Below, in pieces: positions 8,103-17,546 of a stretch of DNA of 32,256 bases. Numbering within the stretch: position 1 is the stretch's first letter; each line of letters starts with the position of its first letter. The notes beneath the pieces are model-generated. The model was not told where the DNA came from and did not search any database. It saw only the letters and a program-made list of their open reading frames with translations. The stretch covers positions 1 to 32,256 of the forward strand of contig CALUSW010000017.1 in assembly GCA_944323535.1 (NCBI GenBank), in the 5' to 3' direction. The position numbers and the translations under genes are program-made. Source of the stretch: Candidatus Gastranaerophilales bacterium (GTDB lineage: Bacteria > Cyanobacteriota > Vampirovibrionia > Gastranaerophilales > Gastranaerophilaceae).

Positions 8103-8846
8103 ATGTATAGATGTACAGAATGCAACAAAGAATATACACAATGTCCGGATTTTTGCGAATGCGGAAATGACACATTTGAAGAAATTATTGAAGAAGAAGA
8201 ATTTGATGAACCGGAAGTTGAAGTAAGACGTACAAGCCCTTCAAGGAAAAAACGATTAACCCGTGAAGAATTAGAGGCGCTTGAAGAAGAAGCAGAAGAA
8301 AAAGCCGATAAACAAAAGGCTTTAATTACAATAGGAATTTCTGTTTTACTTTGTATTGTAATCTTGTTTTTACCTCCATATCGAGAGAAGAAAATAGCAA
8401 AAGTTCAAAAAAAGGCAAAAATAGAAAATATAAAACTGCCAAATGTAAAATCATATTGGGATAATACTCTGCCGTCTAATTTCAGATCACAGGATCCAAA
8501 CTTTAATTTACCTATTTTAAACAAAAGTTTCGGAACGATTTCTCCTGTTTTAAGAGAATATCTTGTTAAAATAGGAGGAGAATTTACAAGTGCATGGGAT
8601 TCATCCGGTATAAAAGGCAGAGGTGAATGCAGAATAGTATTTACCATTGATAAAGAAGGCGTTTTAAATGTAAAAAAGATTCTTGTTAAATCAAACAATG
8701 AAGCATTAGATGATTCTGTTCTTATATTGCTGACTAAAATAACAAGCTTTGATGTTCCGCCGGATGACTATAAAGGTGAAAAAATTATTTTGGCATTTAA
8801 TGTTGATTCGGCAAGAGGAAGCAAAGTTTATTATCCTATGAGATAA
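8103..8846 (+). CDS. Zinc-ribbon, single-pass membrane protein with TonB-C-like domain
   Basis: The 247 residues show three parts. An N-terminal zinc-ribbon-like segment carries C4, C7, C14, C18 and C20. A very acidic linker follows (residues 25-75). One membrane helix lies at about 78-95. The C-terminal domain (about 150-245) resembles the TonB C-terminal fold: G-R-G-E-C-R-I-V-F-T-I-D-K-E-G, then a run of V-K-K-I-L-V-K-S and a later F-D-V-P-P. Such domains join energised membrane complexes or bind partners in the envelope. AAGGA precedes the ATG and the spacing to the upstream gene is 17 bases. The end overlaps the convergent aroA by 11 bases. Function is not recognised. Confidence 0.65.
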   Translation: MYRCTECNKEYTQCPDFCECGNDTFEEIIEEEEFDEPEVEVRRTSPSRKKRLTREELEALEEEAEEKADKQKALITIGISVLLCIVILFLPPYREKKIAKVQKKAKIENIKLPNVKSYWDNTLPSNFRSQDPNFNLPILNKSFGTISPVLREYLVKIGGEFTSAWDSSGIKGRGECRIVFTIDKEGVLNVKKILVKSNNEALDDSVLILLTKITSFDVPPDDYKGEKIILAFNVDSARGSKVYYPMR

Positions 8847-10113
8847 GTTTGGAAACTAAACCTAAAAATTCCGGAAAAGAAATATTAACCCATTGAAATT
8901 CATTAATTTTAATGGGTTTCTTGCATATCAGCCCTGCGATATAAGCACTCATTGCAATACGATGATCATGATAGCATTCAATTTCGCAATTGCCTTGAAG
9001 TTCAGACTTACCGTTTATTATAAATCCATCCGGAGTTTCTTGTATATCAGCGCCGAGTTTTGAAAGTTCCGTTTGAACTGCTGTTATTCTGTCCGCTTCT
9101 TTATTTCTTAAATCCTGAGCATTTTTTATTATTGTAGTACCTTCTGCCTGCGAAGCAGCAACCGCTATAACCGGAATTTCATCTATTAATCTCGGGATAA
9201 TACTTCCTTCAATAACTACTGCTTTCAGTTTCGAATATTTCACTCTTATATCGGCAACTTTTTCGTTAGAAACAAGTCTTTCATTAATTATTTCTATATT
9301 ACCGCCCATAGACTTAAATACATCAATAATTCCAGAGCGCGTTTCATTAATACCGACATTTTTTATCATTATATCGGAATCAGGAACAATAAGCGCCGCT
9401 GCCATAAAAAACGCTGCAGATGAAATATCTCCGCATACAGTAATAATATCAACGGGATATAATTGTGATTTTTTTATGGTTATTGTATTACCGTCTGTTT
9501 TAATATCAGCCCCCATATATTCAAACATTAATTCAGTATGATTGCGTGATTTATAAGGTTCTGAAAATATTGTTTCGCCATCGGCATACAAACCTGCAAG
9601 AAGCAAACACGATTTTACCTGGGCAGATGCCAGCGGAGAATTGTAATTTATTCCTTTTAACGGTGAGCCTATAATTTCTAAAGGCAATTTATAATCATTA
9701 TGTTTAATTTTTGCACCCATAAGCTCAAGAGGAGCAATTACTCTTTTCATCGGTCTTTTAGAAAGACTCATATCACCTTTTAATATACTGTTAAAACTCT
9801 GACCCGCAAGAATTCCGGCCATAAGCCTTGTTGTGGTGCCTGAATTTCCGCAGTCAAGAATTTCAGATGGAGCTTTTAATGCTACTGAAGAATCAATAAT
9901 TAATTCTTTATCATTGCAAAAATCAATATTACAGCCTAACTGTTTAATAATATTTAAAGTAGAGATACAATCTGCACCCTTTGAAAAATTTGATACTTTA
10001 ACTTTTCCTTTTGTAAGTGCAGAAAACATAAATGCCCTGTGGGTTATGGATTTATCGGCAGGAATTTCAATTGTACCTTTAAGCGGTTTTGATTTTTCTA
10101 CAGTAATATTCAT
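8836..10113 (-). CDS. aroA: 3-phosphoshikimate 1-carboxyvinyltransferase (EPSP synthase)
   Basis: AroA joins shikimate-3-phosphate and phosphoenolpyruvate to give EPSP in aromatic amino acid synthesis. The 425-residue protein shows P-A-D-K-S-I-T-H-R near residue 18, the PEP-site loop G-N-S-G-T-T-T-R-L-M-A-G near 88, G-D-I-S-S-A-A-F near 225, R-N-K-E-A-D-R-I near 340 and D-H-R-I-A-M-S near 385. The G-N-S-G-T-T-T-R form fits the class II type. It is the last gene of the pyrimidine operon, an unusual companion for pyr genes. The sequence before its ATG has no clear ribosome-binding site, and the stop overlaps the convergent gene ending at 8846. Confidence 0.94.
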   Translation of the reverse strand: MNITVEKSKPLKGTIEIPADKSITHRAFMFSALTKGKVKVSNFSKGADCISTLNIIKQLGCNIDFCNDKELIIDSSVALKAPSEILDCGNSGTTTRLMAGILAGQSFNSILKGDMSLSKRPMKRVIAPLELMGAKIKHNDYKLPLEIIGSPLKGINYNSPLASAQVKSCLLLAGLYADGETIFSEPYKSRNHTELMFEYMGADIKTDGNTITIKKSQLYPVDIITVCGDISSAAFFMAAALIVPDSDIMIKNVGINETRSGIIDVFKSMGGNIEIINERLVSNEKVADIRVKYSKLKAVVIEGSIIPRLIDEIPVIAVAASQAEGTTIIKNAQDLRNKEADRITAVQTELSKLGADIQETPDGFIINGKSELQGNCEIECYHDHRIAMSAYIAGLICKKPIKINEFQWVNISFPEFLGLVSKLIS

Positions 10114-10138
10114 AATCTTATTAGACTATAAACCGATT

Positions 10139-10285
10139 TTAATTGTCAAATTTTTCAGGGTGGTTTGAATTTGATAAAACAATTTCGCGGTATTCGTTTT
10201 TATCGATATCAATACCCATATTTTTTATATCAATTTTAAATTTTTTCTTTTTTATATGTTTTAATTTTTCATTATATTGCTGCAA
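10139..10285 (-). CDS. Possible small ORF (48 aa) between carB and aroA
   Basis: A minus-strand frame runs from TTG at 10285-10283 to TAA at 10141-10139. AAAAGGG lies about 8 bases before the TTG, inside the end of carB, so translation could be coupled. The protein is basic at the start and ends with E-Y-R-E-I-V-L-S-N-S. It fills the whole carB-aroA gap, which otherwise holds nothing I can name. The composition is protein-like, but the genome is AT-rich and short open frames occur by chance. I recognise no family. Confidence 0.3.
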   Translation of the reverse strand: MQQYNEKLKHIKKKKFKIDIKNMGIDIDKNEYREIVLSNSNHPEKFDN

Positions 10286-13200
10286 ATTTGTTTCCCTTTT
10301 CTGTATTTATCAATACTTTCATAAGTAAGGTTATTATCTTTCATATAAGCTTTAAGTGCTTCCAGATATGCTTTAGCCGTATCCAGTACAGTAAAGCAGG
10401 GGGTTGAATACATTTCTGCTATTGTTCTTATTAAAAAACCTCTGTCTTCACTGCCGTATCTTACCGAATTATTATTGGTTGTCGGAGTATTTATTATAAA
10501 ACAAAGTTCTTTATTTTTCATATTTCTCTGCATTTTTTTGATATCAAATTTTTCTATTTCTTTTGATTCAATATTGTGCAATTTTAAATATTTATGCGTA
10601 CCCGTTGTTGCAACAAGTCTGTAGCCTAAATCAACAAGAGTCTGTGCAATCTCAACCGAATCTTTTTTATAATGGTCATTAATTGATATTAATACATTGC
10701 CTCTTTCTGTTGATAACTTATAACCTGCCGCCAGAAATCCTTTTATCAAAGCTCTTTCATAAGAGGTATCAATGCCGAGCACCTCGCCCGTTGATTTCAT
10801 CTCAGGCGCCAAAGCCGGATCTATTCTGTTCAGTTTTTGAAAAGAGAATATCGGAATTTTTGCACATACAAGCTCTGTTGTTTCAACAAGTCCGGGTTTA
10901 TAGCCCTGTTCAATTATGGATTTACCGAATATTGCATCTATTGCTATTTTAACCATGGGAACACCCGTAACTTTGCTTAAAATAGGCACAGTTCTCGAGG
11001 CTCTCGGATTAACTTCAATAATATATGCAACATCATCTTTTAATATAAATTGAATATTCATCAATCCTTTAACTTTTAACGCTCTTGCTATTTTTTCAGT
11101 ATAAATTACCAGATTATCAATAATATGCCGGGGAATAGTTCTTGTCGGATAAAGAGCAATTGAATCACCCGAATGTACACCTGCTCTTTCAACGTGTTCG
11201 GTTATTGCAGGGATTAAAACATTTTCTCCGTCGGAAATTGCATCAAGCTCAAGCTCTGTTCCTTCTATATACTGGTCAATCAAAATAGGATGTTCATCCG
11301 AAAATTTTAAAGCTCCGTCAATATAAGAAATGAGTTCGTCTTTATTATAGACAACCTGCATACCGCGTCCGCCTATAACATACGAAGGACGTACCAGCAG
11401 AGGATAACCCAGTGTTTTAGCCACCTCAAGCGCCTCTGATTGTTTTCTTACAGCAAAACCCTTCGGCTGCGGTATGTTCAACTCTCTTAAAAGCTGTTCA
11501 AAAAGTTTTCGGTCTTCTGCCGTATTTATCGATTCAAGAGAAGTTCCTAATATTTTAATGCCTCTTTTATGAAGCTTCGGCGCAAGATTTATTGCCGTCT
11601 GACCTCCGAATTGGACAAGAACGCCTTCCGGATTTTCTTTTTCGATAATATTCATAATATTTTCGATATGCATAGGTTCAAAGAACAATTTATCCGCAAC
11701 GTCAAAATCGGTTGAAAGTGTTTCAGGGTTTGAGTTAACAATTAATGATTTATAATTATTATTTCTTACCTCCCAGGCTGCATGAACGGAACAATAATCA
11801 AATTCTATACCCTGACCTATCCTGATAGGTCCAGAACCCAATATTAAAATTTTTTTATCATTATTATCGGAATCACTTTCATCAATTTCATTGTATGTTG
11901 AATAATAATACGGAGTATATGCCTTAAATTCCGCAGCACAGGTATCAACTATTTTAAAAGATGCGCTTATTGAATTTTCACGCCGCAGTTTTTCTATATC
12001 ACATAAAGAAATTTGGGTATATCTTGCTATTTCTTCATCTAAAAATCCTTTTTCTTTAGCTTCAAGATATAAATCGATTGTTAACTGTTCATTTTTAAGT
12101 TTATTTTCAAAATCTACAAGACTTTTAATTTTATATATAAACCATTTATCAATTTTTGTTATTTTATTTATTTCATCAACACTTATACCTCTGTTAACAG
12201 CTTCAGCCACTCTGAATATTCTTCTGTCATCCTGGACATGAAGAAGTGCTTTCAGTTCATCTTCGCTGCATTCCATATGACGGCCTCTTAAGAGTCCGGT
12301 ATATTTTGATTCTATTGAAGCAACAGCTTTTTTGAAGGAACTTTCAAAAGTTCTTCCTATTGCCATTACTTCGCCCGTAGCTTTCATTTTAGTACCAAGA
12401 ATTCTGTCGCCGTGTTTAAATTTATCAAACGGCCATTTTGGTATTTTGGTAACAACGTAATCTAGAGCAGGTTCAAATGCCGCAACGGTTTTCTTTGTTA
12501 TGGAGTTTGGAATTTCATGCAGATTATAACCTATTGCAATTTTTGTTGTTATTTTTGCAATGGGATATCCTGTTGCTTTTGAAGCCAGTGCGGATGAGCG
12601 GCTGACACGCGGATTTACTTCTATTACATAATACTGGTTGCTGACCGTATCAAGTGCAAACTGAACATTGCAGCCGCCTTCTATTTTTAAAGCTCTTATA
12701 ATCTTAAGCGCCGCACTTCTTAACATCTGGCATTCTTTGTTTGTAAGAGTCTGTGTAGGCGCTACAACAAAGCTGTCGCCGGTGTGTATTCCGATAGGAT
12801 CAATATTTTCCATATTACAAATAGCAATTGCCGTATTATTTGCATCACGTATTACTTCGTACTCTATTTCTTTATAGCCGGCAATACTTTTCTCAACAAG
12901 CACCTGAGATATAGGGCTTAACGACAGCCCTGTATATACTATTTCTTCATATTCGCTGTAGTTATTGGCAATACCTCCTCCGGTACCGCCGAGGGTATAA
13001 GCAGGTCTTACTATAATAGGAAAACCTATCTTCTGTGCAAATTTCTTAGCTTCATCAAAACTTGATACTATATCGCTTTCCGGAATAGGTTCATCTATTT
13101 CAAGCATTAAATTTTTAAATAATTCTCTGTCTTCCGCTTTTTTTATGGATTCTATTTTTGTGCCTAGAAGTTCAATATTATACTTTTCAAGAGTCCCGCT

Positions 13201-13512
13201 CTCATAAAGCTGTACGGCAAGATTAAGCCCTGTTTGACCTCCGAGTGTTGCTATAACTCCATTCGGGCGTTCTTTTTCAATTATATATATTAAAGATTTA
13301 AGTGTTAAAGGTTCGATATAAACTTTATCCGCGATATTTTCATCCGTCATTATGGTTGCCGGATTTGAATTTACAAGAACAACCTCTATATTTTCTTCTT
13401 TAAGTGCTCTGCATGCCTGAACTCCGGCATAATCAAATTCTGCTGCCTGCCCTATCACAATAGGACCGGAGCCTATTACTAAAACTTTCTTTATATCTGT
13501 ATTTATCGGCAT
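10261..13512 (-). CDS. carB: Carbamoyl-phosphate synthase large subunit
   Basis: CarB uses bicarbonate, two ATP and ammonia from CarA to make carbamoyl phosphate for pyrimidines and arginine. The 1083-residue protein (the E. coli enzyme is 1073) has two homologous ATP-grasp halves, each with a G-G-Q-T-G/A-x-N motif (near residues 93 and 640). Each half also carries an E-V-N-P-R-x-S-R motif, a ligand of the metal-nucleotide site. The C-terminal region, from about 935, is an MGS-like allosteric domain with A-T-T-G-T-H-K-Y. In many enzymes this domain binds UMP and ornithine, which would give feedback control. It starts 15 bases after the pyrF::carA stop, so both subunits come from one transcript. 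Confidence 0.97.
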   Translation of the reverse strand: MPINTDIKKVLVIGSGPIVIGQAAEFDYAGVQACRALKEENIEVVLVNSNPATIMTDENIADKVYIEPLTLKSLIYIIEKERPNGVIATLGGQTGLNLAVQLYESGTLEKYNIELLGTKIESIKKAEDRELFKNLMLEIDEPIPESDIVSSFDEAKKFAQKIGFPIIVRPAYTLGGTGGGIANNYSEYEEIVYTGLSLSPISQVLVEKSIAGYKEIEYEVIRDANNTAIAICNMENIDPIGIHTGDSFVVAPTQTLTNKECQMLRSAALKIIRALKIEGGCNVQFALDTVSNQYYVIEVNPRVSRSSALASKATGYPIAKITTKIAIGYNLHEIPNSITKKTVAAFEPALDYVVTKIPKWPFDKFKHGDRILGTKMKATGEVMAIGRTFESSFKKAVASIESKYTGLLRGRHMECSEDELKALLHVQDDRRIFRVAEAVNRGISVDEINKITKIDKWFIYKIKSLVDFENKLKNEQLTIDLYLEAKEKGFLDEEIARYTQISLCDIEKLRRENSISASFKIVDTCAAEFKAYTPYYYSTYNEIDESDSDNNDKKILILGSGPIRIGQGIEFDYCSVHAAWEVRNNNYKSLIVNSNPETLSTDFDVADKLFFEPMHIENIMNIIEKENPEGVLVQFGGQTAINLAPKLHKRGIKILGTSLESINTAEDRKLFEQLLRELNIPQPKGFAVRKQSEALEVAKTLGYPLLVRPSYVIGGRGMQVVYNKDELISYIDGALKFSDEHPILIDQYIEGTELELDAISDGENVLIPAITEHVERAGVHSGDSIALYPTRTIPRHIIDNLVIYTEKIARALKVKGLMNIQFILKDDVAYIIEVNPRASRTVPILSKVTGVPMVKIAIDAIFGKSIIEQGYKPGLVETTELVCAKIPIFSFQKLNRIDPALAPEMKSTGEVLGIDTSYERALIKGFLAAGYKLSTERGNVLISINDHYKKDSVEIAQTLVDLGYRLVATTGTHKYLKLHNIESKEIEKFDIKKMQRNMKNKELCFIINTPTTNNNSVRYGSEDRGFLIRTIAEMYSTPCFTVLDTAKAYLEALKAYMKDNNLTYESIDKYRKGKQICSNIMKN

Positions 13513-13527
13513 AATTTATATCTCTTT

Positions 13528-15363
13528 CTATATAATTGCTGCTTTTTCAAGTTCAGCTTCTTTTATCCAGTTTATAATAATCCTGTTCGCGTCATAAGGT
13601 CCAGCCGTTAATTCAGGATGAAATTGAACAGTCTTTATTTTATACTTATCACATGATATTCCTTCTATTGTGTTGTCATTCAAATTAAAATATGTTGTTT
13701 CAACAAATGAAGGAAGAGAAGATGTTTCAACCGAATAACTGTGATTTTGGGAAGTAATAAATATCTCATTTGTCTTTAAATCAATAACGGGATGATTTCC
13801 CCCTCTGTGCCCGTATTTAAGTTTAAATGTTTTTCCGCCCAGAGCCAATGATAATATTTGATGACCCAGACAAATCCCGAATATTCTTATTCTGCCCAGC
13901 AGATTTTTTGCCGTTTCAATTGCCTGATGTGCATCTTCAGGATTACCCGGTCCGTTTGATATTAATACAGCATCAAAATCATTATTCAGAATTTCATCAG
14001 CCTTAACATCAGCAGGATATACTGTTATATCACAATTGAGTGCTTTAAAATTATCAAGAATGCTTTTTTTAATACCCATATCAATAACGGCAAGTTTAAT
14101 ACCGCTGCCCGAATATTTTTCTACTCTGTATGTTGTTACATCAAGCGTAATATTGGGGCTTATTTTATATTCTTTAACTTTTGCCTTTATTTCAGGAGTA
14201 ATATCACCCGTTGTAACAGCACAATTCATTGCCCCGCAGTTTCTTATTATCTGGGTAAGATATCTTGTATCAATACCTTTTAATCCTATTATATTATTTT
14301 GTTTTAAATAATCCGAAAGCGATATATAGCTTTTGTAATGTGATTCATGCTCACACATATTTTTTACTATAAATCCTTTTGCGTGTATTTTTCCGCTTTC
14401 AAAATCATCTTTATTTATTCCGTAATTTCCTATTTCGGGATAAGTCATAACTATTGTCTGACCTGCATAAGAAGGATCGGTTAAAATTTCCTGATAGCCG
14501 ACCATTGATGTATTAAATACAATTTCACCGTATGATGTACCTTCAGCGCCTATTGATTCACCTTCAAAAATCATTCCGTTTTCAAGAATCAATTTACCTT
14601 TAGATTTTGCATATGACTTATTCTGGGTTAATATGGCATTTTCTATTTCTTCATAAATCATCTCTATTGCTTTAATTTTATCTTCGGCACTTGTAACGGC
14701 TCTTCCTATTACAAGATAGTCCGCACCTTCTTTTATTGCAATACTTGGAGTTGCAAGACGTTTTTGATCGTTTTTATTTGACCATTCAGGACGTATCCCG
14801 GGGCAGAGTACTTTAAAATTTTTACCGCAGACCTGTTTAATTTTCTTTGCTTCCCAAACGCTTGCAACAACACCGTCCAAACCTGCATTTTTTGCGCTTA
14901 TTGCAAGATGTATTGCATAATCATCCGGCTTATACGGGATTTTAAGTTCATTTCTTAAACAATTTTCACTTATACTTGTAAGAACTGTCACTCCTAAAAT
15001 AACCGGATTTTCAAAGCCGAGTTCGGCAGCAGTTTTTCTTGCGGCGGCTTGAGCCGTTCTCATCATTTCTTCTCCGCCAGTCGTATGGATGTTAAAAAAT
15101 GATGCTCCGTTTCTTATTACATTTTCAGCTGCTTTTGCCACCGTGTTAGGTATATCGTGAAGTTTCACATCAAAAAAGAATTTTATATTCTGTTCCTGCA
15201 TAAATTTAAACACTTCAAGCCCGCAGCCTGTATAAAGCTGTAAACCTACCTTAAAAACACCCACATAATCTTTGAGCTCGGTTATAAGTGATTTTGCCTG
15301 TTCAAGTGTATCGACATCAAGTGCAAGTACTATTTTTTCTTTTATTTCGGGTCTTATTTGCAT
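13528..15363 (-). CDS. pyrF-carA: Fused OMP decarboxylase - carbamoyl-phosphate synthase small subunit (PyrF-CarA)
   Basis: One uninterrupted frame of 611 residues carries two enzymes. Residues 1-243 are an orotidine-5'-phosphate decarboxylase, with L-A-L-D-V-D near residue 13, the catalytic F-D-V-K-L-H-D-I-P-N-T-V near 64 and C-P-G-I-R-P near 190. After a short linker at about 244-256, residues 257-605 are CarA, with N-T-S-M-V-G-Y-Q-E near 284. The class I glutamine amidotransferase contains S-N-G-P-G-N-P-E-D, the nucleophile in F-G-I-C-L-G-H-Q and Q-F-H-P-E. CarA feeds ammonia to CarB and PyrF makes UMP, so the first and last steps of the pathway are joined. The ribosome-binding site AGGATAG overlaps the pyrC stop 4 bases upstream. 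I see no separate start for carA with a good ribosome-binding site. Confidence 0.93.
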   Translation of the reverse strand: MQIRPEIKEKIVLALDVDTLEQAKSLITELKDYVGVFKVGLQLYTGCGLEVFKFMQEQNIKFFFDVKLHDIPNTVAKAAENVIRNGASFFNIHTTGGEEMMRTAQAAARKTAAELGFENPVILGVTVLTSISENCLRNELKIPYKPDDYAIHLAISAKNAGLDGVVASVWEAKKIKQVCGKNFKVLCPGIRPEWSNKNDQKRLATPSIAIKEGADYLVIGRAVTSAEDKIKAIEMIYEEIENAILTQNKSYAKSKGKLILENGMIFEGESIGAEGTSYGEIVFNTSMVGYQEILTDPSYAGQTIVMTYPEIGNYGINKDDFESGKIHAKGFIVKNMCEHESHYKSYISLSDYLKQNNIIGLKGIDTRYLTQIIRNCGAMNCAVTTGDITPEIKAKVKEYKISPNITLDVTTYRVEKYSGSGIKLAVIDMGIKKSILDNFKALNCDITVYPADVKADEILNNDFDAVLISNGPGNPEDAHQAIETAKNLLGRIRIFGICLGHQILSLALGGKTFKLKYGHRGGNHPVIDLKTNEIFITSQNHSYSVETSSLPSFVETTYFNLNDNTIEGISCDKYKIKTVQFHPELTAGPYDANRIIINWIKEAELEKAAII

Positions 15364-15367
15364 TTTT

Positions 15368-16642
15368 CTATCCTATATTATATATTTTACCTTTTATTAT
15401 TGTATGTTTTACTTTCCCTTTTAATTTCTTTTTATCAAAAGGAGAAATTCTGCATTTTGATTTAAATTTTGAAGCATCCATAATCCATTCTTCATTAACA
15501 TCAATAACCGTTAAATTAGCTTCTCTGCCGGTTTTAATACTTCCCTGATTTTTAATATTTAAAATGCAGGCAGGATTATACGTAAATTTTCTTATTGTAT
15601 CAATTAATGAAAGTTTTTTTGTATGAACAAGATTAGTCAATGCAAGAGCCATTGCGGTTTCAAATCCTGCAATACCCATAGGTGCATTTTGAATGGGAAG
15701 CTGTTTTTCATGAACAGTATGAGGCGCATGGTCAGTTGCAATAACGTCTATAGTTCCGTCTTGCAGTCCTTGTATAACAGCATTTAAATCTTCTTTTGTT
15801 CTTAAAGGAGGATTTACTTTATACCTTGCATCATAATCAATAATATCATCTTCCGTAAGACTAAAATAATGAGGAGCGGTTTCCGCCGTAACATTTAATC
15901 CTTCTTTTTTGGCTTCTCTTATAAGTTCAACCGAACGTTTTGAAGATATATGGGCAAAGTGGTATCTGCCGTTTATACTTCTTACAATCTCAAGTTCCCT
16001 TGCAACAGCCAAAGACTCGGTAATATCAGGAATACCTTTCAGTCCGAGCCTTGTGCTTTTAATTCCCTCATTAATTACTCCTTCATGAGCTAATGATGAA
16101 TCTTCGCTGTGCGAAATTATAATAGAATTATGGGAATTTATATACTTTAGAGCTTCTCTTAAAAGGTGCATATTTTCAACCGGTTTTCCGTCATCAGAAA
16201 AGGCAATTGCGCCTCCGTCAAGGAGTTCTGATACATTAACAATTTTTTCCCCCGAAAGACCTTTTGTTAAAGCGCAGACAGGATAAAAACCGATTTCGCT
16301 TACTTCTTTTGCCTTGCTTATTATGTAATTCAAAGTCGCTGCATTATCAACAGCGGGATTTGTGTTTGCCATAGGGCATACAGCCGTATATCCTCCGTTA
16401 ATGGCAGATAATATTCCTGTTTTTATTGTTTCCTTTGAATTGTATCCGGGTTCTCTTAAATGGCAATGTATATCAATAAGCCCGGGAGTTATTATTTTTC
16501 CCGTTAAATCAATTACTTCTTCATCAGCAAAAGGATTAATACTGTCTGATATTTCTTTTATTAAACCGTTTTCAATTCTAATATCCGATTTACCTTGGAA
16601 ATTACTTTCGGGATTTATTATTTCGGCATTTTTAAGAAGCAT
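15368..16642 (-). CDS. pyrC: Dihydroorotase
   Basis: PyrC closes carbamoyl aspartate to dihydroorotate. The 424-residue amidohydrolase has the metal-binding D-I-H-C-H-L-R-E-P-G near residue 57, H-S-E-D near 178, H-F-A-H near 229 and the A-T-D-H-A-P-H signature near 303. The length fits the class I, bacterial PyrC/AllB-like group. Its ribosome-binding site AGGAGGT is nearly perfect and lies inside the last codons of pyrB, with which it overlaps by 11 bases; this suggests strong, coupled translation. Confidence 0.95.
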   Translation of the reverse strand: MLLKNAEIINPESNFQGKSDIRIENGLIKEISDSINPFADEEVIDLTGKIITPGLIDIHCHLREPGYNSKETIKTGILSAINGGYTAVCPMANTNPAVDNAATLNYIISKAKEVSEIGFYPVCALTKGLSGEKIVNVSELLDGGAIAFSDDGKPVENMHLLREALKYINSHNSIIISHSEDSSLAHEGVINEGIKSTRLGLKGIPDITESLAVARELEIVRSINGRYHFAHISSKRSVELIREAKKEGLNVTAETAPHYFSLTEDDIIDYDARYKVNPPLRTKEDLNAVIQGLQDGTIDVIATDHAPHTVHEKQLPIQNAPMGIAGFETAMALALTNLVHTKKLSLIDTIRKFTYNPACILNIKNQGSIKTGREANLTVIDVNEEWIMDASKFKSKCRISPFDKKKLKGKVKHTIIKGKIYNIG

Positions 16643-17546
16643 ATTTACCTCCTAATAACATGTTTAAGACTGCCATTCTGACATATACTCCGTTCTGCGC
16701 CTGTTCTAATATTGTTTTTCCTACAATGTTATCTAAAAGCTCTGATGATACTTCAATATTTCTGTTAGCAGGGCCTGGGTGCATTAATATTACATTATCA
16801 TCTGCATATTGTTTTAACAGTGCTGTATCTATTTCATAAAGTCTTTTATACTCTGACGAATCCGGATAACCCTCTTTTTCGTGGCGTTCATTCTGGACTC
16901 TTAAAACCATAACAACATTTGCGCCTTCTACTGCCTCTTTTACATCTTTATGATAGTTAACTTTAAATTCTTCCAAATTCTCGAATTGAAGATAACTCGG
17001 GGCACAAAGATGAATATCCGCACCGAATTTTGATAAAAGAGCTATGTTTGATTTTGCAACGCGGCTGTGAGACACATCACCTATTATTGTTATTTTTTTA
17101 TTTTCGATGCTTCCCATTTTTTCAAGCATAGTATAAAAATCAAGCAGAGCCTGAGAGGGATGTGCGTGTGTGCCGTCTCCGCCGTTTACAAATTTTATAG
17201 GATATTTTACAAGCCGCATTACGTTATTTATTATACCTGACAGAGAATGCCTTATAACAACGGCATTTACTCCGAGAAAATATAGGTTTTCAATTGTATC
17301 TTTCAAGCTTTCGCCTTTTGAAAGCGATGAATGAGCCGCATCAAAATTTATTACATTCATAAATAGTTTTTTAGCGGCTATTTCAAAACTGCATCTCGTT
17401 CTTGTTGAATTCTCATAGAACATAAGAGCAAGAGTCCTGCCTGTAACATCGCTTGTTTTAGCACCTTCTTTAAATTTTTTTGCAAGATTTATAATATTTA
17501 AAATATCTTCTTTTGAAATATTTTCAATATCGATTAAATGTTCCAT
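16632..17546 (-). CDS. pyrB: Aspartate carbamoyltransferase catalytic subunit
   Basis: PyrB joins carbamoyl phosphate and aspartate. I set the start at ATG 17546, giving 304 residues and the N-terminus M-E-H-L-I-D-I. A longer reading from 17606 lies inside pyrE and adds 20 residues typical of an out-of-frame overlap. The start overlaps the pyrE stop as TAATG. The carbamoyl-phosphate motif F-Y-E-N-S-T-R-T-R near residue 46 is clear, as are H-P-S-Q-A-L-L-D near 127 and H-P-G-P-A-N-R near 260. No regulatory pyrI is present in the operon, so the enzyme is probably an unregulated trimer; the control could sit on CarB or on transcription. Confidence 0.95.
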   Translation of the reverse strand: MEHLIDIENISKEDILNIINLAKKFKEGAKTSDVTGRTLALMFYENSTRTRCSFEIAAKKLFMNVINFDAAHSSLSKGESLKDTIENLYFLGVNAVVIRHSLSGIINNVMRLVKYPIKFVNGGDGTHAHPSQALLDFYTMLEKMGSIENKKITIIGDVSHSRVAKSNIALLSKFGADIHLCAPSYLQFENLEEFKVNYHKDVKEAVEGANVVMVLRVQNERHEKEGYPDSSEYKRLYEIDTALLKQYADDNVILMHPGPANRNIEVSSELLDNIVGKTILEQAQNGVYVRMAVLNMLLGGKYAS

